Positions 14,958 through 23,312 of a stretch of 56,672 bases of DNA are shown one piece after another. This DNA is from Oscillospiraceae bacterium. GTDB lineage: Bacteria; Bacillota; Clostridia; Oscillospirales; Oscillospiraceae. How positions within the stretch are numbered: position 1 is the first letter of the stretch; each line of letters begins with the position of its first letter. A program made the translations under genes and the position numbers. The stretch covers positions 1 to 56,672 of the forward strand of contig JAFQZI010000170.1 of the NCBI GenBank assembly GCA_017406005.1. The letters are read 5' to 3'. Under the pieces are notes generated by a model, which searched no databases, was not told the DNA's origin, and saw only the letters and a list, made by a program, of their open reading frames with translations.

Positions 14958-17884
14958 TGAATACAGGCCTTTATCTCTCACAGTCCTATCAGGATGCGTG
15001 GAGTGACTATCAGAGAAGCGTCCGCAATGCCTCCTTCCCGGTGTGGGACTATGTAGTGCTCACAGCCAGCAACGCCCACCAGGCGAAAGGCTTTCAGGCG
15101 CAGCTGGATGCCCGGAAGGCTTTCCTTCCGTCACGGTCGCAGTTCCTGGTTCTCCCGGATGAGGGAGACGTCCGCGTCGGGAGCGGCGGGGCAACACTTT
15201 CCGTGCTGAAAGCGATCCGGGAGCGTGAGCCTTCCTTCTCCGGAAAGCGGATCCTTGTGATCCACAGCGGGGGCGACAGTAAACGCATTCCGCAGTATTC
15301 TGCCCTTGGCAAACTGTTTTCACCCGTTCCGCACCTTTTGCCGGACGGGCGTTCCTCCACCCTGTTTGATGAGTTCATGATCGCCATGTCCGCCGTGCCC
15401 GGCCGCATCCGGGAGGGCATGCTTCTCCTGAGCGGGGATGTGCTGCTGCTCTTCAACCCCCTCCTGATCGACTATCCCGGCCACGGGGCAGCTGCCGTCA
15501 GCTTCAAGGAGAAGGTGGAAACGGGCAAGGATCACGGTGTTTACCTCCGCGGGGAAGACGGTTGTGTGCGCTCCTTCCTGCATAAGCAGACCGAGGAGAC
15601 GCTCCGCTCCGCCGGCGCCGTGAACGAAAACGGTGCGGTGGATATTGACACCGGCGCCGTCATCTTCGGGGCAGACATGCTCGAGAGCCTCTACGGCCTG
15701 ATTTCCACCGGCGGAGTGTTTGATGGCGAAAAGTACCGCTCCCTGGTCAACAGCAGGGTCCGCCTGAGCCTCTACGGGGATTTTCAGTACCCGCTGGCGT
15801 CCGACTCCACACTTGAGCAGTTTTACCTCGAAAAGCCGGAAGGTTCTTTCAGCGACGAGCTCCGGCAGGCCCGGACAGCCGTCTGGCAGTCGCTGCGGCC
15901 GTACCGCATGAAGCTCCTGCGGCTGGCTCCGGCCAAATTTATCCACTTCGGCACCACGCAGGAAGTCCTGCACCTGATGGACGAGGAAACGCCTCAGTAC
16001 AACCACCTCGGCTGGAGCAGGCGTGTTGCCTGTTCCATGGAGGAAGGCGCCGGTTACAACTCCGTCGTCTCGCCGCGCGCATCCGTCGGCGATCACTGCT
16101 ATTTTGAAGTCTCCTATGTGCACGGCGGCGCCCGGATCGGGGAGGGGAGCATCCTCTCCTATCTCGAAGTGCGTGACGGGGATGTCATCCCTCCGCACAC
16201 GGTCCTGCACGGCCTGAAGCAGACGGACGGCAGGTTCGTCTGCCGCACCTACGGCGTTGCGGACAACCCGAAGGGCTCTCTCCTCTTCGGCACGCCCCTG
16301 GAGGGTGACCTCTGGGAGGAAGGCGAGGAGCACACGCTCTGGAATGCCCGCCTCTATCCCGTGTGCGACACGATTCAGGAGGCCGTCGCCTGGGCTCTGA
16401 AGCTGCCGGAGATGGTTTCTTCCGGCGTCTGGCCGGAGGAGTGGAGGGAGAGCGCACGCAAATCCCTCTGTTCAGGCTTCAACGATGCCGATCCGCAGGC
16501 CATCCTGAGCTGGGATGCGCGGATGCGCCAGCTCGTGGAGATGAATACGCTTGCTTCTATGATTGAGCGGAAAGTTCCCGCCCGGGAGGGCAGGCTCTCC
16601 GCCCCGCTGACGCCGATCCAGGAGCTATGGCTGAAATCCCATCTCCGGTGGGCGGACATCAGCGAGGAGATGCGCCTGCACTGGTACGTCGGCACGGCGC
16701 TCGGCACAGCCGAGGGCGAAAAGGAAGCCGCCGAAGCCTTCTCCTGCCTCGGCAGGGCGATCCTTCAGGAGTCGCTTTCCGGTCTGCGGGTCTGTGCGGA
16801 GGCGAAAATTACGAAAGAGGAGCATTCCGTCTCTCTGCCGCTCCGCGTGAACTTCGGCGGCGGCTGGTCGGATACGCCCCCCTACTGCAACGAAAACGGC
16901 GGCACGGTCCTCAATGCGGCCATCCTCCTCAACGGCGAGAGGCCTGTCCGGGTGTCGCTCAAACGCCTGGACGAGCCGAAGATCGTCTTCGACAGCCGGG
17001 ATATGGACGTCCACGGGGAATTCACCGCCATCGAACCGCTCCAAAGCGTCGGCGACCCGTTTGACGCCTTCGTCCTGCAGAAAGCGGCCCTTCTGGCCTG
17101 CGGCGTGATCCCGGCCATGGGCGGCAGCCTCTTTGAGGTGCTCTCCCGTCTCGGCGGCGGCTTCCTGATGGAATCGGAAGTCACCGGCGTGCCGAAAGGC
17201 TCCGGCCTTGGCACCAGCAGCATCCTGGCAGCGGCCTGCGTGAAGGCGCTGTTCGAATTTCTCGGCATTGCCCATACGGAAGACGATCTCTACTCGCACG
17301 TCCTCTGCATGGAACAGATCATGTCGACCGGCGGCGGCTGGCAGGATCAGGTCGGCGGTGTGACGGACGGCATCAAGTACATCTCCTCCCGCCCCGGGCT
17401 CCGGCAGGTGCTCAGGGTCGAGCATGTGGAACTGGAGAGGGAGACGCTTGATGAGCTCAACGATCGCTTTGCCCTGATCTACACCGGGCAGAGGCGGCTG
17501 GCACGCAACCTCCTGCGCGACGTCGTAGGCCGCTACCTCGGCAATGAGCCCGATGCGCTCTATGCCCTCAACGAAATCCAGCGCAAGGCCGCGCTGATGC
17601 GCTTCGAGCTTGAGCGCGGGGATGTGGATGCCTTTGCCGCCCTCCTCAACGAGCACTGGGAGCTGAGCAAGATGATCGACAGCGGCTCCACCAACACGCT
17701 GATCGACCAGATTTTCGACTCCGTGGAGGACCTGATCGCCGGCCGGATGGTCTGCGGCGCCGGCGGGGGGGGCTTCCTGCAGGTGGTGCTGAAGCCCTTC
17801 GTCACGAAAAGGGAACTCCAGGCGCGCCTCAAATCCGTTTTCCAGGATACGGACATCAACGTCTGGGATTGCACGATCCTGTGA
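14957..17884 (+). CDS. fkp: Bifunctional fucokinase / fucose-1-phosphate guanylyltransferase
   Basis: A 975-residue two-domain enzyme of the Fkp type: L-fucose to L-fucose-1-phosphate to GDP-L-fucose. The N-terminal half has the nucleotidyltransferase-type VGSGGATLSVLKAI and HSGGDSKRIPQYSALGKLFS segments plus a beta-helical region (about 340-430). The C-terminal half is a GHMP kinase with LPLRVNFGGGWSDTPPYCNE, the phosphate loop PKGSGLGTSSILAAA, and a late CGAGGGGFLQVV. Length matches Bacteroides Fkp (about 950). It is coupled to rdgB. Free L-fucose scavenged in a gut setting would be the substrate, used for fucosylated surface glycans; no fucosyltransferase is in the window. Confidence 0.85.
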   Translation: MNTGLYLSQSYQDAWSDYQRSVRNASFPVWDYVVLTASNAHQAKGFQAQLDARKAFLPSRSQFLVLPDEGDVRVGSGGATLSVLKAIREREPSFSGKRILVIHSGGDSKRIPQYSALGKLFSPVPHLLPDGRSSTLFDEFMIAMSAVPGRIREGMLLLSGDVLLLFNPLLIDYPGHGAAAVSFKEKVETGKDHGVYLRGEDGCVRSFLHKQTEETLRSAGAVNENGAVDIDTGAVIFGADMLESLYGLISTGGVFDGEKYRSLVNSRVRLSLYGDFQYPLASDSTLEQFYLEKPEGSFSDELRQARTAVWQSLRPYRMKLLRLAPAKFIHFGTTQEVLHLMDEETPQYNHLGWSRRVACSMEEGAGYNSVVSPRASVGDHCYFEVSYVHGGARIGEGSILSYLEVRDGDVIPPHTVLHGLKQTDGRFVCRTYGVADNPKGSLLFGTPLEGDLWEEGEEHTLWNARLYPVCDTIQEAVAWALKLPEMVSSGVWPEEWRESARKSLCSGFNDADPQAILSWDARMRQLVEMNTLASMIERKVPAREGRLSAPLTPIQELWLKSHLRWADISEEMRLHWYVGTALGTAEGEKEAAEAFSCLGRAILQESLSGLRVCAEAKITKEEHSVSLPLRVNFGGGWSDTPPYCNENGGTVLNAAILLNGERPVRVSLKRLDEPKIVFDSRDMDVHGEFTAIEPLQSVGDPFDAFVLQKAALLACGVIPAMGGSLFEVLSRLGGGFLMESEVTGVPKGSGLGTSSILAAACVKALFEFLGIAHTEDDLYSHVLCMEQIMSTGGGWQDQVGGVTDGIKYISSRPGLRQVLRVEHVELERETLDELNDRFALIYTGQRRLARNLLRDVVGRYLGNEPDALYALNEIQRKAALMRFELERGDVDAFAALLNEHWELSKMIDSGSTNTLIDQIFDSVEDLIAGRMVCGAGGGGFLQVVLKPFVTKRELQARLKSVFQDTDINVWDCTIL

Positions 17885-17911
17885 GTGAGTTCTCTGTTCA
17901 CAAAAATATCA

Positions 17912-17940
17912 TTGAAAAACTCCTCACAATAGCATATAAT
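17912..17940 (+). promoter_or_regulatory. Sigma-A promoter of SPFH-murF operon
   Basis: TTGAAA (17912-17917), 17 bases, TATAAT (17935-17940), 53 bases ahead of the start at 17993. Confidence 0.8.
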
Positions 17941-17992
17941 TTTCATATAGAAATCCAGGACTTGTTTTGCGTTTCAGAAAGGAGCAAATTGT

Positions 17993-19237
17993 ATGGGCCT
18001 TATCAGTGCAGCAGTCAATTCCGTAACGGGCGTAGCCCAGAGCCAGTGGAAGGAATTCTTCTACTGTGATGCGATTCCTTCGGATATCCTTGTCGTAAAA
18101 GGCAAAAAGAAAAACACCGGGTACTCTTCTGCCGCCCGGCTGAATGACAATGTCATTTCGGACGGTTCCGTCATCGCCGTGGCAGACGGGCAGTGCATGA
18201 TGATCACCGAGCAGGGCAAGGTGGTGGATATCTGTGCCGAATCCGGCGAGTATATCTATGACATGTCTTCCGAACCATCTGTATTTACCGGAGATCTCGA
18301 TGAATCCGTCATAAAGGTCTTTCTGGAGATCGGAAAACGCTTCAGCTTCGGCGGCGTTGCCGGGAAGGACCAGAGAGTTTATTATTTCAATACCAAGGAG
18401 ATCGTCGGCAACAAGTACGGTACGCCGAACCCGGTGCCCTTCCGGATTACGGACAAAAACATCGGGCTGGATATCGATGTCGGTGTCCGCTGCTTCGGAG
18501 AATACAGCTATCGCATCTGCAACCCGATCCTGTTTTACACCAATATCTGCGGCAATGTGAGTGATGCCTATTCCAAGCACAATCTGGACGGACAGCTGCG
18601 TGCAGAACTGCTGACGGCTCTTCAGCCCGCGTTTGCAGCCATTTCCGAAAAGGGCATCCGCTATTCCGCTCTGCCCGGCCATGCCGGCGAGATCTGTGAT
18701 GCGCTCAATGATGCTCTTGCTCCGAAGTGGAGGAACCTTCGCGGAATTGAAATCGTCTCCTTCGGTGTTTCGAGTGCGACCATCAGTGAAGATGACGAGA
18801 AGATGATCAAGGAGCTCCAGCGCACGGCTGCGCTGAAAGATCCTGCCATTGCGGCTGCACATCTCGCAGGTGCCCAGGCCCAGGCCATGCAGGCTGCTGC
18901 AAGCAATGCAGCCGGAGCTGCAACGGGCTTTTATGCCATGAATATGGCAGCCCAGGCAGGCGGCATGAATGCGGCAAACCTCTTTAACCTCGCTTCCCAG
19001 CAGGCTGCCCAGAATCAGGCGCCTCAGGCTGCCGCATCTGCCGGAAGCTGGACGTGCCCGTCGTGCGGCACGCTGAACCAGGGCAAATTCTGCATGGAAT
19101 GCGGTGCGAAAAAGCCGGCCGGTGCATTGAAGTACCGCTGCGACAAGTGCGGATGGGTTCCCGCGGACCCGACGAAGCCGCCCAAGTTCTGCCCGGAATG
19201 CGGTGATCCTTTCAATACCGAAGATATAGATTCCTGA
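17993..19237 (+). CDS. SPFH-domain protein with C-terminal zinc ribbons (YdjI-like)
   Basis: A 414-residue protein. Residues 1-280 form the SPFH/virion-core-like domain typical of B. subtilis YdjI relatives (ends FGVSSATISEDDEKMIKELQ). An Ala/Gln-rich low-complexity linker (about 280-345) follows, then two zinc ribbons: CPSC...CMEC and CDKC...CPEC. No signal peptide. YdjI-type proteins sit at the inner membrane surface and take part in membrane-stress responses. The gene follows its own promoter and AAAGGAG site and is 8 bases ahead of murF, which suggests a shared envelope role. Confidence 0.8.
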   Translation: MGLISAAVNSVTGVAQSQWKEFFYCDAIPSDILVVKGKKKNTGYSSAARLNDNVISDGSVIAVADGQCMMITEQGKVVDICAESGEYIYDMSSEPSVFTGDLDESVIKVFLEIGKRFSFGGVAGKDQRVYYFNTKEIVGNKYGTPNPVPFRITDKNIGLDIDVGVRCFGEYSYRICNPILFYTNICGNVSDAYSKHNLDGQLRAELLTALQPAFAAISEKGIRYSALPGHAGEICDALNDALAPKWRNLRGIEIVSFGVSSATISEDDEKMIKELQRTAALKDPAIAAAHLAGAQAQAMQAAASNAAGAATGFYAMNMAAQAGGMNAANLFNLASQQAAQNQAPQAAASAGSWTCPSCGTLNQGKFCMECGAKKPAGALKYRCDKCGWVPADPTKPPKFCPECGDPFNTEDIDS

Positions 19238-19245
19238 GGAGAACG

Positions 19246-20616
19246 ATGTTTGGTCTTACTGTTTCCGAGGCCGCCGCGATCTGCGGCGGCCCGGTTTATA
19301 CTTTGCCGCATCAGCCTGATGCGGCCGATACGGAATTAACCGGCATCGTAATCGACAGCCGTGCCGTCAAACCCGGCAATCTTTTTGTCGCCTATCGCGG
19401 CGAGAAGACGGACGGACATCTGTACATTGCTTCTGCGCTGCGAAGCGGTGCAGCCTGTGCACTGGCGGAGTACGTTCCGGAGGGAGTTGCCGACCCCGTC
19501 ATAGTATGTGAAGATGTGCAGGCGGCGATCGAGAAGCTGACGGCAGCTTTTCGGGAGAAGATTTCCGTCCCGGTGATTGGCATCACGGGCAGTGTGGGCA
19601 AAACCACTGCCAAGGAGATGGTGTCCGCCGTGCTGAGCCAGCGTTACCGCGTGCATAAGAATGCAGGGAATCTGAACAATACTATCGGCGTGCCGGTTGC
19701 GCTCAGCGGGGTCAGCAGAGAGGATGAAGTCGTTGTACAGGAGATGGGCATCAATCACTTCGGAGAGATGGACCATCTCGGTGCGATGGTGAAGCCTGAT
19801 CTCATACTCTTCACACGGATCGCGCATGCACATCTGGAGTTTCTCGGGGATCTCAACGGTGTATTCCGAGCAAAAACGGAAGTGCTGGCCCATATGAAGG
19901 GCGATGCCCCGGTTTTTTACAACGGAGATGATCCGTATCTCACGCCCCTTGCCGAAAGGGAGAACAGCATGAGCTTCGGCAGGGGAGAGCACTGCGACGT
20001 ACGCGCGAAAAACGTCACCTTCCGGGCAGACGGCCCCATCTCCTGTGACATCTGTTTTCAGGATCGCACGATCCCTGTGGAAATCCCTGCCTTTGGGGAA
20101 CATATGGTTTATGCAGCAATGGAAGGGGCCGCCGTGGGGCTGTATTTTGGCCTGACCGATGAGGAAATCTCTGCCGGCATTGCCGCTTATCGGACGGTCG
20201 GCCGCCGCTTCTCCTGCCAGGATACCGGCTCTATCCTGCTGATCGATGACTGCTACAATGCCAATCCCGACTCTGTAATGTCTTCCGTCAATACGCTGAT
20301 GGGCCTGCCGGGCAGGCATGTCTGTGTGCTGGGCGAAATGCTTGAACTCGGTGGGGAATCTGCCCGGATGCACCGGGAGATCGGAGCCTATGCCCGCTCA
20401 AAAGGAGTGGATCTGCTGATTGCCTCCGGTGAGCTGTGCAGGCAAACGGTGCAGGGATTCGGAGAAGGCGCTGTACACTTTCCCGACAAGCCATCTATGA
20501 TGGCAGCCCTTCCGGAGCTGCTTCGGCGCTCTGATGCCGTGCTGGTAAAGGCCTCTCTCGGCTCTGCCTATGCAGAGGTCTCCGACTTCTTGAAAAACCT
20601 TAAACTGCCGGAATGA
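19246..20616 (+). CDS. murF: UDP-MurNAc-tripeptide--D-Ala-D-Ala ligase MurF
   Basis: A 456-residue cytosolic Mur ligase adding D-Ala-D-Ala to UDP-MurNAc-tripeptide, the last soluble step of peptidoglycan precursor synthesis. An N-terminal substrate domain (about 1-100) holds IDSRAVKPGNLFVAYRGEKT. The central ATPase has GITGSVGKTTAKEMV, NLNNTIGVP and an EMGINHFGEM motif. The C-terminal domain has DDCYNANPDSV. Full length. Start ATG 19246 with GAGGAG 6 bases upstream. Its usual partners (ddl, mraY) are not adjacent here. Confidence 0.95.
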   Translation: MFGLTVSEAAAICGGPVYTLPHQPDAADTELTGIVIDSRAVKPGNLFVAYRGEKTDGHLYIASALRSGAACALAEYVPEGVADPVIVCEDVQAAIEKLTAAFREKISVPVIGITGSVGKTTAKEMVSAVLSQRYRVHKNAGNLNNTIGVPVALSGVSREDEVVVQEMGINHFGEMDHLGAMVKPDLILFTRIAHAHLEFLGDLNGVFRAKTEVLAHMKGDAPVFYNGDDPYLTPLAERENSMSFGRGEHCDVRAKNVTFRADGPISCDICFQDRTIPVEIPAFGEHMVYAAMEGAAVGLYFGLTDEEISAGIAAYRTVGRRFSCQDTGSILLIDDCYNANPDSVMSSVNTLMGLPGRHVCVLGEMLELGGESARMHREIGAYARSKGVDLLIASGELCRQTVQGFGEGAVHFPDKPSMMAALPELLRRSDAVLVKASLGSAYAEVSDFLKNLKLPE

Positions 20617-20657
20617 TAATTCTGTAGGAATAAGTGCGAAGCAGTCTGACTGTTTCA

Positions 20658-20722
20658 GCTCGCGATCGAGCACAAAAATCAAGGCAACATGTTGTCTTCG
20701 CGAGCAGCATGCAGAGCACTTC
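20658..20722 (+). promoter_or_regulatory. Repeated GCTCGCGA leader element, copy B
   Basis: GCTCGCGA at 20658-20665 and TCGCGAGC at 20698-20705, again exactly 40 bp apart, with interior GAGCAC, AATC and GTTGTCT matching copies A and C. It begins 104 bp ahead of the ahcY start codon, in the gap after murF. Confidence 0.6.
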
Positions 20723-20761
20723 TCTCGAAGAAACATCGTAATAAAATGAAAGGAAAACCAC

Positions 20762-22009
20762 ATGCAAAGTGAAATCAGGGATATTTCCCTTGCACCATCC
20801 GGTGCGAGAAAAATAGAATGGGTAGAGCGCAACTGCGACCTTCTGCGCACCCTTCGGACCGAATTCCGGGAGACGCTTCCGTTCCGCGGCCTTCGCATTG
20901 CCCTTTCCGTGCATCTGGAAGCGAAAACGGCTTTCCTCTGCAAGGTGCTGCAGGCAGGCGGAGCAGAGATGTTCGTCACCGGCTCCAATCCGCTCTCCAC
21001 GCAGGATGATGTGGCAGCGGCCCTTGTGGCGGACGGGATGGAGGTGCACGCCTGGTACGGAGCCACCGAGGAGGAATACTTCTCCCATATCCGGCATGTG
21101 CTGGAAAACCGCCCGAATATCATCATTGATGACGGCGGCGATCTCGTCAATATGATCCACAACGAGATGCCGGAGCTGATTCCCGGGATCATCGGTGGCT
21201 GTGAGGAGACTACCACCGGCATCAACCGCCTCGAAGCAATGAATCGTGCCGGAAAGCTTGCCTTTCCAATGATTCGTGTCAACAATGCCGCCTGCAAGCA
21301 CTTCTTTGACAACCGCTACGGCACCGGCCAGTCTGTGTGGGACGGGATCTGCCGTACTACCAACCTGATCGTTGCCGGCAAGGTGGTTGTAGTGTCCGGA
21401 TACGGCTGGTGCGGCAAAGGTACGGCGCTTCGGGCGAAGGGGCTGGGAGCCCGCGTAGTCGTCACGGAGGTTAATCCGATCCGCGCGCTTGAAGCGGTGA
21501 TGGACGGATATGATATGATGCCGATGAAGGATGCCGCCGGGGTAGGAGATTTCTTTATCACTGTCACCGGATGCGACAAGGTCATCGGCGAAGAGATCTT
21601 CCCCCTTCTCAAGGACGGGGCGATACTCTGCAATGCCGGCCACTTCGACACGGAAATCGATATGGCCTGCCTTCGTTCCGTTGCGCTGGAGCAGCGGGAA
21701 CAGCGGAAGAACATCATGGGCTACCGCCTCGAAAACGGCCGCTGGATCTTCGTCCTGGGTGAGGGGCGACTGGTCAATCTCGCCTGCGCCGACGGGCACC
21801 CGGCTGAGATTATGGACATGAGCTTTGCCATTCAGGCCCTCTCGGCGAAATATCTGGTGGATCATGCCGGAAAGATGACGGAAAAGCTGATCGATGTGCC
21901 CCCTGAGGTGGACCGCGGCGTTGCAACGCGCAAACTCGCCTTCATGGGTAAAAAAATCGATACGCTTACTGCGGGGCAAGAGCAGTATCTCAACAGCTAT
22001 AATTTATGA
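20762..22009 (+). CDS. ahcY: Adenosylhomocysteinase
   Basis: A 415-residue NAD-dependent enzyme splitting S-adenosylhomocysteine into adenosine and homocysteine, recycling the product of SAM methylations. Recognisable parts: FVTGSNPLSTQDDVAAALV, the acidic DDGGDLVNMIHNEMPE, EETTTGINRLEAM, the Rossmann loop GYGWCGKGTALRAKGLGARV, NAGHFDTEID, and a late YLVDHAGKM. The short form matches thermophile/archaeal-type enzymes. Start ATG 20762 after AAAGGAA. It overlaps msrC by ATGA, and the repeated leader element lies upstream. Many Firmicutes use Pfs/LuxS instead, so this is a notable choice of route. Confidence 0.95.
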   Translation: MQSEIRDISLAPSGARKIEWVERNCDLLRTLRTEFRETLPFRGLRIALSVHLEAKTAFLCKVLQAGGAEMFVTGSNPLSTQDDVAAALVADGMEVHAWYGATEEEYFSHIRHVLENRPNIIIDDGGDLVNMIHNEMPELIPGIIGGCEETTTGINRLEAMNRAGKLAFPMIRVNNAACKHFFDNRYGTGQSVWDGICRTTNLIVAGKVVVVSGYGWCGKGTALRAKGLGARVVVTEVNPIRALEAVMDGYDMMPMKDAAGVGDFFITVTGCDKVIGEEIFPLLKDGAILCNAGHFDTEIDMACLRSVALEQREQRKNIMGYRLENGRWIFVLGEGRLVNLACADGHPAEIMDMSFAIQALSAKYLVDHAGKMTEKLIDVPPEVDRGVATRKLAFMGKKIDTLTAGQEQYLNSYNL

Positions 22010-22476
22010 GTATGAGAAAAACGGATTATCAGCTCCTTGCAGAGCAGCTTGCTTCACTCACGACAGGAGTGCCTCATCAGACAGCGAATCTCGCCAATGC
22101 CTCAGCTCTCCTATGGCGGGAGTTGGGCGGGATCAACTGGGCAGGGTTCTATCTTGCGGAAGGAGACCTGCTGGTGCTCGGGCCGTTTCAGGGGAAGCCT
22201 GCCTGTATTGAAATCCCCTTCGGCAAAGGGGTGTGCGGAAGTGCCGCAGAGGCAGACAGAACCCTTGTCGTCGACGATGTGCATACTTTTCCCGGCCATA
22301 TCGCATGCGATGGTGCTTCCAATTCCGAGATCGTCATTCCGCTCCATGCCGACGGAAAGGTAATCGGTGTGCTGGATATCGACAGCCCGCTCTTTTCCCG
22401 TTTTACACCGGAAGACAAGCTCGGCCTGGAGCAGTTTGCCGCGATTCTTGAACGGAATCTTTGGAATGGGCAGTGA
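22006..22476 (+). CDS. msrC: Free methionine-(R)-sulfoxide reductase, GAF domain
   Basis: A 156-residue single GAF-domain enzyme reducing free methionine-R-sulfoxide. The three redox cysteines are at residues 67, 77 and 101; their spacing (10 and 24) equals that of E. coli fRMsr (84, 94, 118). Context blocks NWAGFYL, GKGVCGSA, DVHTFPGHIACDGASNSEIV and GVLDIDSP are all typical. It is translationally coupled to ahcY, joining methionine repair to homocysteine recycling in one transcript. The downstream gap holds copy C of the repeated leader. Confidence 0.93.
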   Translation: MSMRKTDYQLLAEQLASLTTGVPHQTANLANASALLWRELGGINWAGFYLAEGDLLVLGPFQGKPACIEIPFGKGVCGSAAEADRTLVVDDVHTFPGHIACDGASNSEIVIPLHADGKVIGVLDIDSPLFSRFTPEDKLGLEQFAAILERNLWNGQ

Positions 22477-22565
22477 AATCTGCCGCACAATTTCACGTAT
22501 TGATGAATTCAAAAATTATCCCTTTCACATATTAATGAATTCATAAAAATATCTCTCCCTTTATA

Positions 22566-22630
22566 GCTCGCGAAGGAGCACCAAAATCGAAGATTCATGT
22601 TGTCTTCGCGAGCAGCGTGCACAGCACCAA
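22566..22630 (+). promoter_or_regulatory. Repeated GCTCGCGA leader element, copy C
   Basis: GCTCGCGA (22566-22573) and TCGCGAGC (22606-22613), 40 bp apart; here the arms extend to 10 bp (GCTCGCGAAG/CTTCGCGAGC). It begins 109 bp ahead of the nitroreductase start. Just upstream, ATT(G/A)ATGAATTCA occurs twice (about 22499 and 22530), a possible extra protein-binding pair. Confidence 0.6.
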
Positions 22631-22674
22631 TTACAAAGCTGTTAAATATAAAATAATAAGAGAGGAAATGAAAA

Positions 22675-23199
22675 ATGGAATTCAAAGAACTCATTCAGGT
22701 GCGCCGCAGTGTCAGAGCCTATGATGCGCCTCCCACCCATGAAGAACTGGAACAGATCCTGAAAGAAGCCCAGCAGGCCCCATCCTGGAAGAATTCTCAG
22801 ACAACCCGCTGGTACGTGGCCGAGAGCCCCGAGAAGCGTGAGGAACTCCGCCAGGCACTCCATGCGGCGAACCAGAAAAAAGCCATCAACGCCGCGCTGA
22901 TTGTTTCCACTTTTGTGCGCAATGTCTCCGGTTTTACAAACGGAAATCCGGATAACGAAGTCGGCAACGGCTGGGGTGCTTATGATCTCGGCCTGCACGA
23001 TGCCTATCTTCTTCTCACGGCAAAAAACGCGGGGTTTGACACCCTGATTATGGGTCTGCGCGACGGAGACAAGGTCCGCGAGGTTTTTTCCATCCCGGAA
23101 GAGGAGGAAGTCCTCTCCGTCATTGCCATCGGCAAGGGAGCAGAAGAGCCGGCAATACGCCCGCGCAAAGCGCTTGAGGAAATCGCAACCTTTTTCTGA
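22675..23199 (+). CDS. Nitroreductase family flavoprotein
   Basis: A 174-residue protein of the FMN-dependent nitroreductase family. It opens FKELIQVRRSVRAYD, the FMN-phosphate RRSxRxY motif, followed by APSWKNSQTTRWYV, and has a C-terminal VLSVIAIGKGAEEPAIRPRK segment. Physiological substrate unknown (quinones, nitro compounds or an unsaturated lipid/amino-acid derivative are possible). Start ATG 22675 after AGAGAGG; a nearby ATG at 22668 is out of frame. Monocistronic between leader copy C and a strong terminator. Confidence 0.9.
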   Translation: MEFKELIQVRRSVRAYDAPPTHEELEQILKEAQQAPSWKNSQTTRWYVAESPEKREELRQALHAANQKKAINAALIVSTFVRNVSGFTNGNPDNEVGNGWGAYDLGLHDAYLLLTAKNAGFDTLIMGLRDGDKVREVFSIPEEEEVLSVIAIGKGAEEPAIRPRKALEEIATFF

Positions 23200-23214
23200 T
23201 ACATTCCAAAAATC

Positions 23215-23257
23215 AAAAAACAGTGGCCGGTGCCCTTTGCATCAGCCACTGTTTTTT
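23215..23257. terminator. Bidirectional intrinsic terminator
   Basis: AAAAAACAGTGGC pairs with GCCACTGTTTTTT, placed between the convergent nitroreductase and lipoprotein genes. Confidence 0.85.
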
Positions 23258-23312
23258 ACGAACACACCTTATGGAATGTGATACGCATGTATTTTTTCTG
23301 ATTCTGATTCAG

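Noticed and set aside
1900-22630. Leader copies A-C as a known SAM, SAH or similar riboswitch, or as CIRCE heat-shock operators
   Set aside because: The stem-plus-GAGCAC layout loosely recalls the SAH riboswitch, but the downstream pseudoknot strand does not match in any copy. No SAM-I, SAM-II or SAM-III core is present, and the CIRCE TTAGCACTC-N9-GAGTGCTAA pattern is absent.
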